Part shown: one piece after another, positions 8,121 to 16,959 of the stretch
Layout of the letters: every line of letters starts with the position of its first letter
Numbering within the stretch: position 1 is the first letter of the stretch
Assembly: GCF_000474945.1 (NCBI RefSeq)
Contig: NZ_KI440837.1
Coordinates: 1 to 64,000, forward strand
DNA length: 64,000 nucleotides
Direction of reading: 5' to 3'
Source: Solimonas soli DSM 21787
GTDB lineage: Bacteria > Pseudomonadota > Gammaproteobacteria > Nevskiales > Nevskiaceae
The notes under the pieces: model-generated
What the model was told of the DNA's origin: nothing
The model's input: the letters and a program-made list of their open reading frames with translations, nothing else
The model's database searches: none
Translations under genes and position numbers: made by a program

Positions 8121-9500
8121 TCAGTTCAGCAGGCGCACGATATCGTTGTAAAACGCGAGTCCCATCAGCAAGGCCAGCAGCGTCAGGCCGATGCGCTGCC
8201 CCGCTTCCTGGGCCCGCTCGGAAAGCGGCGAACCTTTCAGTGCTTCCACGCCGTAATAAAGCAGATGCCCGCCGTCCAGCACCGGCACCGGCAGCAAGTT
8301 GAGCACGCCGAGACTGACACTGACCACCGCCATGAAGCTCAGGAACGGAATCCATCCGACCTGCGCCGAATACCCCGCGACCTGCGCGATCTGGATCGGA
8401 CCGCTGACGTTCTTGACCGACACCTCGCCGGTCACCATGCGCCACAGCATGCGCAAGCTCAACGCCGACATCCGCCAAGTCTCTGACGCGGCTCGCGGAA
8501 TCGCCTCGAGCGGACCGGACTGACTGACGGCGCGCAAATCCTGCCACAAGTCCCCGGGGTTCGCCACGCTGGCGCCGAAGCGGCCGATGGTTTTGCCGTC
8601 CTCCTCGACGCGGCCGAGGATCACCGTGAACGCCAGTTCCTCGCCGTTGCGGCGCACGCGAACCTTGGTCACCTCGCCCGGATGCGCGCGTACCCAGCTT
8701 GCCCACTGCTGCCAGGAATCAATGTTCGTGCCATCGAAGCTCAGCAGCTCGTCGCCCGGCCTGAAGCCGGCCGCCTCCGCCGCGCCGCCCGGCTGCACGC
8801 CGTCGAGCCGCGCCGGCAGCTTCGGCTGGAACGGCACGAGACCGAGATCGTCGAACAGGAATTCGGGGTCGACGCGCACGCCGGACAGCGGCAGCACCAC
8901 CGACCGCAGGCCGCCGCCGCTCGACTTCACCGTCAGCGGCAGCTCGCCCCTGTCGAGCGTGCGCTCGATGATCTCGGTGCGCAGCTCGTTCCAGGTCGGG
9001 ATCGGTTCGTCGCCGACCATGGTGATCTGTTCGCCGGCCGCCAGGTGCGCCTGCGCGGCGACCGAGCCTTCCGGCGGCTGCGCGATGATCGGCTTGAGGC
9101 CCTGCACGCCGATCACGAACACGCACCAGTACAGCGCGATCGCCAGGGCGAAGTTGAACAGCGGCCCGGCGGCGACGATCGCCATGCGCTTGAACACCGG
9201 GGCCTGCGTGAAGGCCAGATGGCGCTCGGCCGGCGCAACGATGCCCTCGCGCTCGTCGAGCATCTTCACGTAGCCGCCGAGCGGCACCGCCGAGATCACC
9301 CACTCGACGCCGTCCTTGGCGCGATGCGTCCAGATCGGCCGGCCGAAGCCGATCGAGAAACGCAGCACCTTGACGCCGCAGCGACGCGCCACCCAGTAGT
9401 GCCCGAATTCATGGAACGCGACCAGCACGCCGATGGTGACGATGAAACCGCCGATCGACCAGGCGCCGGTGGCAAGCCCCGCCGTAAGCGTGTCAAGCAC
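8121..9500 (-). CDS. rseP: RIP zinc metalloprotease RseP (site-2 protease)
   Basis: RseP cleaves the anti-sigma factor RseA within the inner membrane to release sigma-E, and also removes signal-peptide remnants. The zinc motif HEFGH lies at residues 30-34 in the first membrane helix. Two PDZ-like segments occupy the periplasmic centre (one with [18 protein letters not shown]). The [13 protein letters not shown] motif supplies the third zinc ligand near the C-terminus. GTG at 9500 overlaps the dxr stop by 8 bp and gives 459 aa (E. coli 450); the open frame further upstream lies inside dxr. Confidence 0.95.
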   Translation of the reverse strand: MLDTLTAGLATGAWSIGGFIVTIGVLVAFHEFGHYWVARRCGVKVLRFSIGFGRPIWTHRAKDGVEWVISAVPLGGYVKMLDEREGIVAPAERHLAFTQAPVFKRMAIVAAGPLFNFALAIALYWCVFVIGVQGLKPIIAQPPEGSVAAQAHLAAGEQITMVGDEPIPTWNELRTEIIERTLDRGELPLTVKSSGGGLRSVVLPLSGVRVDPEFLFDDLGLVPFQPKLPARLDGVQPGGAAEAAGFRPGDELLSFDGTNIDSWQQWASWVRAHPGEVTKVRVRRNGEELAFTVILGRVEEDGKTIGRFGASVANPGDLWQDLRAVSQSGPLEAIPRAASETWRMSALSLRMLWRMVTGEVSVKNVSGPIQIAQVAGYSAQVGWIPFLSFMAVVSVSLGVLNLLPVPVLDGGHLLYYGVEALKGSPLSERAQEAGQRIGLTLLALLMGLAFYNDIVRLLN

Positions 9501-10707
9501 CGGCGGCCTCCGCGGCGCGCGCGCGCGCCCAGGCATCGACAGCGACGATCGCCTCCATGTCGGCGGCCGGTGGCGCGCTCCTGCCTGCTGCGTCGCTCAG
9601 CGTCGTTTCGATCACTTCTGCAATCCCCGGGTACGAAAGCCGCCCCTCCAGAAACGCTTGGACAGCGATTTCGTTCGCGGCGTTCAATATGTTCGGCAAA
9701 TCGCCGCCGCCGCGCAGCGCGGCGCGGGCCAGCGCAAGGCACGGGAAGCGTCGCGGATCGGCCGGCTCGAAGCGGAAGCGGCCGAGCGCCGCCAGATCGA
9801 GCCCGCCGACGCCGGATTCCCAGCGCTCCGGCCAGGCCAGCGCGTGCGCGATCGGCACCCGCATGTCGGCCTGCCCGAGCTGCGCGAGCATGGAACCATC
9901 GACGTATTCGACGAGCGAATGGATGGCGCTTTCCGGGTGGATGACAACCTCGAGCCGCGCGTCCGGCAGGTCGTAGAGCACCGAAGCCTCGATCAGCTCG
10001 AGGCCCTTGTTCATCATCGTCGCCGAGTCGACCGAGATCTTGCGACCCATCACCCAGTTCGGATGGCGCACGGCCTGCTCGGGCGTGACGTCCGCCAGGG
10101 CCTCGAGCGGCGTTTCGCGAAACGGCCCGCCGGACGCGGTGAGGATCAGGCGCTGCACGTGCGAGGGCGCGCGGCCGCAGCGGCTGTCCGGCGGCAGGCA
10201 CTGGAAGATCGCGTTGTGTTCGGAGTCGATCGGGATGATCAAGGCCCCGCTGCGCGCGGCTTCCTGCATCAGCAAGCGGCCGGCCATCACCAGCGGTTCC
10301 TTGTTGGCGATCAGCACGCGCTTGCCGGCGCGCACCGCGGCCAGGGTTGGCAGCAGACCGACGGCGCCGACGATCGCCGACATCACCTGATCGGCGTCGG
10401 CGTGCGCGGCGAGCTCGGCGAGCGCCGCGGCGCCGGCCCGCACTTCGGTGCGCAGGCCCGCTTCGTTGGCCAGACGCGCGCGCAGCGCCTGCGCCGCCCC
10501 GGCATCGGCGAGCGCCGCGTAGCGCGGGCGAAACTCGACGCACAGCGCCGCCAGCGCATCGACGTCGCGGTTCGCGGTCAGGGCCAGCGCCTGCAGGCGC
10601 TGCGGATGGCGACGCACGAGATCGAGCGTGTTGCGGCCGATCGTGCCGGTCGCGCCGAGCACCACCAGTTGCTGCGGCTTCACGGCAGGCATGCGCAGGT
10701 CGGGCAT
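9493..10707 (-). CDS. dxr: 1-deoxy-D-xylulose 5-phosphate reductoisomerase
   Basis: Dxr makes 2-C-methyl-D-erythritol 4-phosphate, the committed step of the non-mevalonate isoprenoid pathway that feeds undecaprenyl phosphate. The N-terminal NADPH-binding loop reads [21 protein letters not shown], the metal-ligand segment [10 protein letters not shown] and [13 protein letters not shown] are family signatures. ATG at 10707 has a GAAGG Shine-Dalgarno 4 bases upstream and starts 7 bp after cdsA, giving 404 aa; an in-frame start at 10728 is possible but overlaps cdsA. Cytoplasmic. Confidence 0.96.
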   Translation of the reverse strand: MPDLRMPAVKPQQLVVLGATGTIGRNTLDLVRRHPQRLQALALTANRDVDALAALCVEFRPRYAALADAGAAQALRARLANEAGLRTEVRAGAAALAELAAHADADQVMSAIVGAVGLLPTLAAVRAGKRVLIANKEPLVMAGRLLMQEAARSGALIIPIDSEHNAIFQCLPPDSRCGRAPSHVQRLILTASGGPFRETPLEALADVTPEQAVRHPNWVMGRKISVDSATMMNKGLELIEASVLYDLPDARLEVVIHPESAIHSLVEYVDGSMLAQLGQADMRVPIAHALAWPERWESGVGGLDLAALGRFRFEPADPRRFPCLALARAALRGGGDLPNILNAANEIAVQAFLEGRLSYPGIAEVIETTLSDAAGRSAPPAADMEAIVAVDAWARARAAEAAGA

Positions 10708-10714
10708 CGTGCCT

Positions 10715-11536
10715 TCACGCCAGACCACAGAGCAGCAGGCCGAGCACCATCACCGGCACGGCGGCGACGATGCTGTCGGTGCGGTCGAGGATGCCGCCGT
10801 GGCCCGGCAGGATGTGGCCGCTGTCCTTGAGGCCGGCGCTGCGCTTGAGCATCGATTCGGTGAGATCGCCGATGATCGACACCGCCGCGACGATCAGCGA
10901 CAGCGCCACCAGTGCCGCGATCGCCCCCGGCGTGCGCAGGCCGAACACCCAGCTGCCGGCGACCAGCGCGAACACCGCGACCAGCGCCAGCCCGCCGCAG
11001 GCGCCCTCCAGCGTCTTGCCCGGCGAGATCGCCGGCGCCAGCTTGCGCCGGCCGAAGGCGCGGCCGGCGAAGTACGCGCCGGTGTCGGCGGCGAACACGA
11101 CGAACAGCGTGTACAGCAGCTTCAGCGGACCCTGCTCCAGGCGATGCAGCGCGGCGATCGAGATCAGCGTGCTGGCGATCATGAGCAGGCCGCCGAGCGC
11201 CAGCGCCGGCGTCGCCACCGGACCGCTCCGCGGATAGAGACGCAGGCGCAGCGGCATCAGCAGCCAGATCAGCGCGACCGGCAGCAGCGCCGTGCCCAGC
11301 GCCGGGCCGTTGATCGGGCTGAACCAGGTCGCCGCCAGCATCGCCGCGGTCACCGCCAGATACGCGATCCGCGCGCCCCGGCGTGCGGCCAGTCCCATGA
11401 AGGCGGTCCACTCCCAGGCCATGACCAGGCCGACGCCGGACAGCGCGAGATACAGCCAGGGCGTCGGCGCGAACCAGACCAGGCCGAGCAGGATCGGCAG
11501 CAGCACCAGCGCCGTGAGGACGCGTTGCATCAGCAT
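10715..11536 (-). CDS. cdsA: Phosphatidate cytidylyltransferase (CDP-diacylglycerol synthase)
   Basis: CdsA converts phosphatidic acid and CTP to CDP-diacylglycerol, the precursor of all major phospholipids, in the inner membrane. The protein is 273 aa with about seven to eight hydrophobic segments. The C-terminal signature [18 protein letters not shown], followed by ILDRTDS, is the CDP-alcohol cytidylyltransferase motif. The gene is followed 7 bp later by dxr and preceded by uppS, as in E. coli. Confidence 0.97.
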   Translation of the reverse strand: MLMQRVLTALVLLPILLGLVWFAPTPWLYLALSGVGLVMAWEWTAFMGLAARRGARIAYLAVTAAMLAATWFSPINGPALGTALLPVALIWLLMPLRLRLYPRSGPVATPALALGGLLMIASTLISIAALHRLEQGPLKLLYTLFVVFAADTGAYFAGRAFGRRKLAPAISPGKTLEGACGGLALVAVFALVAGSWVFGLRTPGAIAALVALSLIVAAVSIIGDLTESMLKRSAGLKDSGHILPGHGGILDRTDSIVAAVPVMVLGLLLCGLA

Positions 11537-11584
11537 GTCGGCTTCCTCATCGGTTCATTCGGGCCACGGGTCGGCACGGTTCGT

Positions 11585-12322
11585 TCAACTCCCGGCGGCC
11601 GCCGGCACGCCGCCGAAGCGGCGCTCGCGGCTCGCGTACCAGTCGAGCGCCTCGCGCAGCAGCGGCGCGTCGGCGTCCGGCCACAGCAGTTCGGTGAAGT
11701 ACAGCTCGGTGTAGGCCAGCTGCCAGAGCATGAAGTTGCTGATGCGCGATTCGCCGCCGGTGCGGATCAGCAGCTCCGGCGCCGGCCACTCGGCGGTCGC
11801 CAGTTCCGCTTCGAGCGCCGCCGCGCTGATCTCGCGGCCGCTCGCCGCGACCTTCTGCGCCGCCTGCACGATGTCCCACTGCCCGCCATAGCCGACCGCG
11901 ACCACCAGCGTCATCGTCGTGTTGCCGGCGGTGTGCCGCTCGGCCTCGGCAATGCGCTGGCGCAGCTTGTCGGAGAAGCCGGAGTGCTCGCCGATCACGC
12001 GCAGGCGGATGCCGTTCCGGTGCAGGTCCGGCAGCTCGCGCTCGAGCACCGTCAGCAGCAGCTCCATGAGCATGCGCACTTCGAGCGGCGGCCGCTTCCA
12101 GTTCTCCTGCGAGAAGGCGAACAGGGTCAGCACTTCGATGCCGAGGTCGCGCGCGGCGCCGACGATGCGGCGCACGGCCTTGACGCCGGCCTGGTGCCCG
12201 AACGGCCGCAGCTGGCCGCGCGCCTGCGCCCAGCGGCCGTTGCCGTCCATGATGATCGCGACGTGGCGCGGTGGTTCGGATATGCCCATCGAGGGGCCTA
12301 TCGGGCGGGATGCGCGCGACAT
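11585..12322 (-). CDS. uppS: Di-trans,poly-cis-decaprenylcistransferase (undecaprenyl diphosphate synthase)
   Basis: UppS chain-elongates farnesyl diphosphate to C55 undecaprenyl diphosphate, the carrier lipid for peptidoglycan and polysaccharides. The signature HVAIIMDGNGRWA carries the catalytic Asp, followed by GHQAG and FAFSQENWKRP; the C-terminal RTGGESRISNFMLWQ is also conserved. I give the longest ATG (245 aa); ATG at 12289 (MGISEPPRHV) is an equally plausible start, and neither has a good Shine-Dalgarno. Confidence 0.96.
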   Translation of the reverse strand: MSRASRPIGPSMGISEPPRHVAIIMDGNGRWAQARGQLRPFGHQAGVKAVRRIVGAARDLGIEVLTLFAFSQENWKRPPLEVRMLMELLLTVLERELPDLHRNGIRLRVIGEHSGFSDKLRQRIAEAERHTAGNTTMTLVVAVGYGGQWDIVQAAQKVAASGREISAAALEAELATAEWPAPELLIRTGGESRISNFMLWQLAYTELYFTELLWPDADAPLLREALDWYASRERRFGGVPAAAGS

Positions 12323-12344
12323 GGCGCGGTGTACGGCGGCCGCC

Positions 12345-12902
12345 TCACATCGACATCAGTTCTTTTTCCTTCACCGCCGCCGCTTCGTCGACCTTGGCGA
12401 CGTACTGGTCGGTCAGCTTCTGGATGTCGGTCTCGGCGCGCTTCTCGTCGTCGGTCGAGATCTGCTTGTTCTTGACCAGGTCCTTGACCGCCTGGTTGGC
12501 ATCGCGGCGCACGGCGCGAATCGCCACCTTGGCGTTCTCCGCCTCGCTCTTGACGACCTTGACCAGATCCTTGCGGCGCTGCTCGGTGAGCGGCGGAATG
12601 ATGATGCGGATGGTCTGCCCGGCGGTATTCGGCGTCAGGCCCAGATCGGAGGTCATGATCGCCTTCTCGATCAGGCTGACCAGCGCCTTGTCCCAGGCCT
12701 GGATGACGATGGTGCGGGCGTCCTCGACGGTGATCTGCGCCGCCTGCGACAGCGGCACTTCGGAACCGTAGTACTCGACGCGGACGTGGTCGAGCAGCGC
12801 GGCGTTGGCGCGACCGGTGCGCAGCTTGGCCAGTTCGTTCTTCAGCACGTCGACGCACTTGCTCATGCGCTTGGTGGCGTCGTTCTTGATGTCGTTCAGC
12901 AT
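12345..12902 (-). CDS. frr: Ribosome recycling factor
   Basis: Frr splits post-termination ribosomes together with EF-G. The 185-aa length is exact for the family. The three-helix-bundle segments are present: RTGRANAALLDHVRVEYYG near the N-terminus and conserved IRAVRRDAN near residue 130. The gene lies between pyrH (48 bp upstream) and uppS (22 bp downstream). Confidence 0.97.
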   Translation of the reverse strand: MLNDIKNDATKRMSKCVDVLKNELAKLRTGRANAALLDHVRVEYYGSEVPLSQAAQITVEDARTIVIQAWDKALVSLIEKAIMTSDLGLTPNTAGQTIRIIIPPLTEQRRKDLVKVVKSEAENAKVAIRAVRRDANQAVKDLVKNKQISTDDEKRAETDIQKLTDQYVAKVDEAAAVKEKELMSM

Positions 12903-12950
12903 CTGCGAAACTCCAGTACAGCGAATGGGTGCGGCGATTGTCCTTGCAGC

Positions 12951-13691
12951 TCAGCGATTGACGCGCGTGCCGATGGTCATGTCGCCGGTGACGATCTTCA
13001 GCAGCGCGCCGGGCCGGTCCATGTCGTAGACGCACAGCTTCATGCCGTGGTCGCGGCACAGCACCATCGCCGTCTGGTCCATCACGCCGAGCCGCCTGGC
13101 CAGCGCCTCGTCGTAGCTCAGCTCGTCGTAGCGCTTCGCGGTCGGGTCCTTCTTCGGATCGGCGGTGTAGATGCCGTCGACGGTCGTCGCCTTCAGCAGC
13201 AGGTCCGCCTCGATCTCGACGGCGCGCAGCGCGGCCGCGGAGTCGGTGGTGAAGAACGGGTTGCCGGTGCCGGCGGCGAACACCACGACGCGGCCTTTCT
13301 CGAGATGACGCGCGGCCTTGCGGCGGATGAAGTCCTCGCAGACCTCGTTGATGCGGATCGCCGACTGCACGCGCACCTGCAGGCCGCCGACGCGCTCGAT
13401 GGCATCCTGCAGCGCCAGGGCGTTGATGACGGTCGCCAGCATGCCCATCTGGTCGCCGGTGACGCGGTCCATGCCGGCCCGCGCCAGGCGCTCGCCGCGG
13501 TAGATGTTGCCGCCGCCGACCACCAGCGCGACCTCGACGCCGATGTCGACCACCGCCTTGATCTCGTGCGCGAGAAAGGCCGTGACCTCCGGCGAGATGC
13601 CGAACGCCTGATCGCCCATCAACGCTTCGCCGGACAGCTTGAGGAGGATTCGCCGGTACGCGGGTTTCAGGTCAGCGCTCTGCGTGCTCAT
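12951..13691 (-). CDS. pyrH: UMP kinase
   Basis: PyrH phosphorylates UMP to UDP in pyrimidine nucleotide synthesis. This is the bacterial amino-acid-kinase-fold hexameric type. Motifs: [12 protein letters not shown] at the N-terminus, [31 protein letters not shown] read in parts, and the C-terminal [11 protein letters not shown] at 13691 gives 246 aa; the open frame upstream to 13733 adds a Pro-rich stretch that lacks family resemblance. It is the first gene after the rpsB-tsf terminator, so it should have its own promoter in 13692-13772. Confidence 0.96.
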   Translation of the reverse strand: MSTQSADLKPAYRRILLKLSGEALMGDQAFGISPEVTAFLAHEIKAVVDIGVEVALVVGGGNIYRGERLARAGMDRVTGDQMGMLATVINALALQDAIERVGGLQVRVQSAIRINEVCEDFIRRKAARHLEKGRVVVFAAGTGNPFFTTDSAAALRAVEIEADLLLKATTVDGIYTADPKKDPTAKRYDELSYDEALARRLGVMDQTAMVLCRDHGMKLCVYDMDRPGALLKIVTGDMTIGTRVNR

Positions 13692-13770
13692 GGGGGCTCG
13701 AAGTGGGCTCGGGCGGGGCTCGGGCGGCGTCACACCGCCCGCATAGTACTAGGGTCCGTCAGCGCCATGG

Positions 13771-13804
13771 GCTTAAAAAGAAGCCCCGTTTCCGGGGCTT
13801 CTTC
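13771..13804 (-). terminator. Intrinsic terminator of the rpsB-tsf operon
   Basis: On the minus strand GAAGAAGCCCCGG, a short loop, then CCGGGGCTTCTTTTTAAG (read in parts) forms a GC-rich stem of about 10 bp followed directly by a run of five T. It lies 36 bp beyond the tsf stop and before pyrH, so it ends the rpsB-tsf transcript. Confidence 0.88.
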
Positions 13805-13840
13805 GCTATCGGACGCTAAGCGCGTCGATCTTAACGCGGA

Positions 13841-14887
13841 TCAGGCCTTGATGCCGGCCTGCGCCATGACCTCGGCGGCGAAATCGACCTGCGCCTTCTC
13901 GATGCCCTCGCCGACCGCGAAGCGCACGAAACGCGCGACCTTGGCCTTCTTCTCGGCGAGCAGCTTCTCGACGGTCTGGTCGGGGTTCTTGACGAAGGGC
14001 TGGCCGAGCAGGGTGATCTCGCTGACGAACTTGGCGGTGCGGCCGTCGATCATCTTGGCGAGAATCTCGGCCGGCTTGGCCTTGAAGCCGCCGCCGAACT
14101 TCTTCTTGATCACCGCGTAGTCGTCGTCCCAGCGCTTCTTCTCGTCGTCGGACAGCCCGGCATAGACGCCGTTCTGCTTTTCCTCGTCCATTTCCTTGAG
14201 CGCCGCCGCCAGCTTGTCGGACTCGGCCTTGGCGTCGGCCTGCTCCTGCGCGACGGTCGCTTCGATGATGCGACGCTCGTTGGCCAGCACCTCCGCCGAG
14301 ATTTCGCCGGCGTTGAGGAAGCGCGGGCTCATCGCGGCGATGTGCATGGCGATGTCGCGCGCCAGCTCGACGTCACCCGACTCCATCGCCACGATCACGC
14401 CGATCTTGTCGCCCGGGTGCAGGTAGCTGACCAGCGGGCCGCCGGCCGATTCGACGATCGCGAAGCGGCGGATCGTCATGTTCTCGCCGAGCTTGGCGAT
14501 CAGCGCGCGGCGCTGCTCGTCGAGCGTGGCCTCGCCGGCCTTGAGCGCGGTCAGCGCGTCGACGTGGCCCGGCTTGTGCGCGTGCGCGGCCTGCGCGGCC
14601 AGCTTGGCCAGCTCGCGGAAGGCCTCGCCCTTGGCGACGAAGTCGGTTTCGCTGTTCAGCTCGACGATGGCCAGCGCCTCGTCGTTGCCGGCGATCGCCA
14701 GCACGCCTTCGGCGGCGGTGCGGCTCGCCTTCTTGTCGGCCTTGGCGGCGCCGTCCATGCGCAGCTTCTCGGCAGCCTTGTCGAGATCGCCGCCGGTCGC
14801 TTCGAGGGCCTTCTTGCAGTCGCCCATGCCGGCGCCGGTGCGCTCACGGAGCTCTTTGACGAGGGCAGCAGTGATGGGAGTGCTCAT
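13841..14887 (-). CDS. tsf: Translation elongation factor Ts, with a ~55-residue insertion
   Basis: EF-Ts exchanges GDP for GTP on EF-Tu. The N-terminal UBA-like domain (ELRERTGAGMGDCKKAL), the NSETDFVAKGEAF block and the C-terminal GEGIEKAQVDFAAEVMAQ are all canonical. At 348 aa it is about 55 residues longer than usual (roughly 285-295). The extra material lies about residues 205-262, after ERRIIEATVAQEQ and before FKAKPAEILAKMI. It is highly charged (DEEKQNGV, SDDEKKRWDDDYAVIKKK) and falls in or next to the coiled-coil subdomain. The reading frame is intact across it, so it is a true in-frame extension. Confidence 0.96.
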   Translation of the reverse strand: MSTPITAALVKELRERTGAGMGDCKKALEATGGDLDKAAEKLRMDGAAKADKKASRTAAEGVLAIAGNDEALAIVELNSETDFVAKGEAFRELAKLAAQAAHAHKPGHVDALTALKAGEATLDEQRRALIAKLGENMTIRRFAIVESAGGPLVSYLHPGDKIGVIVAMESGDVELARDIAMHIAAMSPRFLNAGEISAEVLANERRIIEATVAQEQADAKAESDKLAAALKEMDEEKQNGVYAGLSDDEKKRWDDDYAVIKKKFGGGFKAKPAEILAKMIDGRTAKFVSEITLLGQPFVKNPDQTVEKLLAEKKAKVARFVRFAVGEGIEKAQVDFAAEVMAQAGIKA

Positions 14888-15010
14888 GGGGGTTCCTGAG
14901 TGTTCGATTCTTCGGTGATGGGGCCGAGCCCCTGAAACGACAAACCCGGCAGCCGAACGGCGGCGGCCGGGTCGTGCGGGCGCGGCGTGCCGCGCCCGCC
15001 TGCGCGGGGC

Positions 15011-15835
15011 TTACTCGCCGCGGCGGCCGGCGCCGCGACGCTCGCCGCCACCCGGCTTGCGGTCGCCACGCGGGGCGCCGCGCGGCTTGCGCGGACGATC
15101 GTCGCCCGCCGCCACTTCCGCCGGCTCCTCGACGGCGCGGAACGGCACCGGGTTGGCGCCGCGCGCTTCGATGATGGCGTCGGCGATGCACTGCGCATAG
15201 ACCTTGATGGCGCGCGTGGCGTCGTCATTGCCCGGGATGACGCAGTCGATCGGGCTCGGATCGTTGTTCGAGTCGACGACGGCGATGACCGGGATGCCGA
15301 GCTTCTTGGCTTCCAGGACGGCGTTCTTCTCATAGCCGGTGTCGATGATGAACAGGCAGTCCGGCAGCGCCGGCATTTCCTTGATGCCGCCGAGCGACTT
15401 GCGCAGTTTCTCGATCTCGCGCGTGAAGACCAGCTGTTCCTTCTTGTTGAGGCGGTTGATCGAACCGTCCTCGACCTGCTTCTCCATCTCGACAAGGCGC
15501 TTGATCGAGGCCTTGACGGTCTTGAAGTTGGTCAGCGTGCCGCCCAGCCAGCGCTGGTTGACGAACGGCATGCCCGAGCGCTTGGCCTCTTCCTCGATCG
15601 TCTCGCGCGCGGCGCGCTTGGTGCCGACGAAGAGGATGCGGCCGCCGTTGGCGGCGAGCTTGCCGGCGAAGGAACAGGCGTCCTTCAGCATCGGCAGGGT
15701 CTGCTCGAGGTTGATGATGTGAATGCGATTGCGGCTGCCGAAGATGTATTGATCCATCTTCGGGTTCCAGTAGCGCGTGCGGTGGCCGAAGTGGGCACCC
15801 GCCTCGAGCAACTGGCGCATCGTGATGTCCGCCAT
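15011..15835 (-). CDS. rpsB: 30S ribosomal protein S2
   Basis: S2 binds the 30S head-body junction and is needed for bS1 assembly. Motifs: [22 protein letters not shown] at the N-terminus in parts, FVGTKRAAR, and [21 protein letters not shown] in parts. The length of 274 aa is about 30 above average because of a C-terminal tail after residue 240 that is rich in Arg, Gly and Lys. It lies 123 bp upstream of tsf, the universal pairing, and is preceded by a promoter and leader of about 115 nt that could carry S2 autoregulation. Confidence 0.97.
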   Translation of the reverse strand: MADITMRQLLEAGAHFGHRTRYWNPKMDQYIFGSRNRIHIINLEQTLPMLKDACSFAGKLAANGGRILFVGTKRAARETIEEEAKRSGMPFVNQRWLGGTLTNFKTVKASIKRLVEMEKQVEDGSINRLNKKEQLVFTREIEKLRKSLGGIKEMPALPDCLFIIDTGYEKNAVLEAKKLGIPVIAVVDSNNDPSPIDCVIPGNDDATRAIKVYAQCIADAIIEARGANPVPFRAVEEPAEVAAGDDRPRKPRGAPRGDRKPGGGERRGAGRRGE

Positions 15836-15958
15836 GTGAGACTCCGTAGGTTGTCAGCAAATCGCGCCGGGGCACCGCCGACGGGCGGGCACCTTACGAA
15901 TGGCGCGAGTGGATTTCCAAGGACGCTCCGCCTTGCGGATTGCCTTTGGAGGGCGCGC

Positions 15959-15987
15959 TTTATACCATAGCGCCCCTTTGAAAACAA
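15959..15987 (-). promoter_or_regulatory. Sigma-70 promoter for rpsB-tsf
   Basis: On the minus strand TTGTTT (15987-15982) and TATAAA (15964-15959) are spaced by exactly 17 bp. Transcription would begin near 15952, leaving a leader of about 115 nt before the rpsB ATG at 15835. The site also lies just upstream of the divergent map gene. Confidence 0.7.
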
Positions 15988-16025
15988 TGAGTTTGCGGCT
16001 CGCCGCAGACCACTACGCAGGCGCA

Positions 16026-16808
16026 ATGGCCGTCACGATCAAGACTCCCGAGGAGCAGCAGAAGATGCGCGAGGCCGGGGCCGCCGCGGCCTCCGTGCTG
16101 CAGATGCTCGAACCGCACGTCAAGCCGGGCGTGAGCACCGAGGAGCTCAACCGGCTCTGCCACGAATACATCGTCAACGTGCTCGATTGCATTCCCGCGC
16201 CGCTGCACTACGGCGGCGGCAACGGCCGGCCGCCGTTCCCGAAATCGATCTGCACGTCCGTGAACCATGTGGTCTGCCATGGCATTCCGGGCGCCAAGGT
16301 GCTGAAGAAGGGCGACGTCCTCAACGTCGACGTCACCGTCATCAAGGACGGCTGGCACGGCGACACCAACCGCATGTACTACATCGGCGAGCCGAGCATC
16401 CTCGCCCGCCGCCTCTGCGAGACCACGCACGAGGCGATGATCGAGGGCATCAAGGTCGTGCGGCCGGGGGCGCGGCTCGGCGACATCGGCGCGGTGATCC
16501 AGAAGTACGCCGAATCGCGCGGCTTCTCGGTGGTGCGCGAATACTGCGGCCATGGCATCGGCCGCGGCTTCCACGAAGACCCGCAGGTGCTGCATTACGG
16601 CCGCCCTGGCACGGGTCTTGAACTGGTCGAGGGCATGACCTTCACGATCGAGCCGATGATCAACGCCGGCCGCCCGGAAACGCGGCTGCTGCCGGACGGC
16701 TGGACGGTCGTCACCAAGGATCACTCGCTGTCGGCGCAGTGGGAGCACACCATCCTGGTCACGAAGGACGGGTACGAAGTGCTGACGCTGCGCGACGGGA
16801 AGATGTGA
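16026..16808 (+). CDS. map: Type I methionine aminopeptidase
   Basis: Map removes the initiator methionine from nascent proteins. All five metal ligands are visible: two Asp in NVDVTVIKDGWHGDTNRMY (read in parts), His in YCGHGIGRGFHEDP, Glu in FTIEPM, and Glu in QWEHTILVT. ATG at 16026 (MAVTIKTPEEQ) gives 260 aa, the type I size; an in-frame ATG at 15987 would overlap the rpsB promoter. It is divergent from rpsB and followed by a palindromic repeat and glnD. Confidence 0.97.
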   Translation: MAVTIKTPEEQQKMREAGAAAASVLQMLEPHVKPGVSTEELNRLCHEYIVNVLDCIPAPLHYGGGNGRPPFPKSICTSVNHVVCHGIPGAKVLKKGDVLNVDVTVIKDGWHGDTNRMYYIGEPSILARRLCETTHEAMIEGIKVVRPGARLGDIGAVIQKYAESRGFSVVREYCGHGIGRGFHEDPQVLHYGRPGTGLELVEGMTFTIEPMINAGRPETRLLPDGWTVVTKDHSLSAQWEHTILVTKDGYEVLTLRDGKM

Positions 16809-16868
16809 GCGTGGGCAAGCCGATTTCATTCGTTCCGCCACACGCGCCCCGGCGCGGCATCGTGGCGG

Positions 16869-16932
16869 CCCTCACCCCACCGTCCGCTCCGCGGACGGTC
16901 CCCCCCTCTCCCGCTACGCGGGCGAGGGACGA
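16869..16932. repeat. Palindromic repeat, copy A, upstream of glnD
   Basis: A 64-bp element made of two GC-rich hairpins: CCGTCCGC/GCGGACGG followed by CCTCTCCCGC and GCGGGCGAGG. It is nearly identical to 26307-26372, which lies inside the dapE coding sequence. The consensus starts CCCTCACCCCACCGTC and ends GAGGGACGA; the loops and inner stem bases differ but keep pairing. It fills most of the 151-bp map-glnD gap. The palindrome may also act as a weak terminator for map. Confidence 0.8.
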
Positions 16933-16959
16933 CAGCGCCGCTGCGCGGCAGGCAACTTA

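Noticed and set aside
6103-8151. A 682-codon open frame on the plus strand opposite bamA
   Set aside because: Antisense shadow; repetitive VA/VG/RR composition, and BamA on the other strand has all domains.
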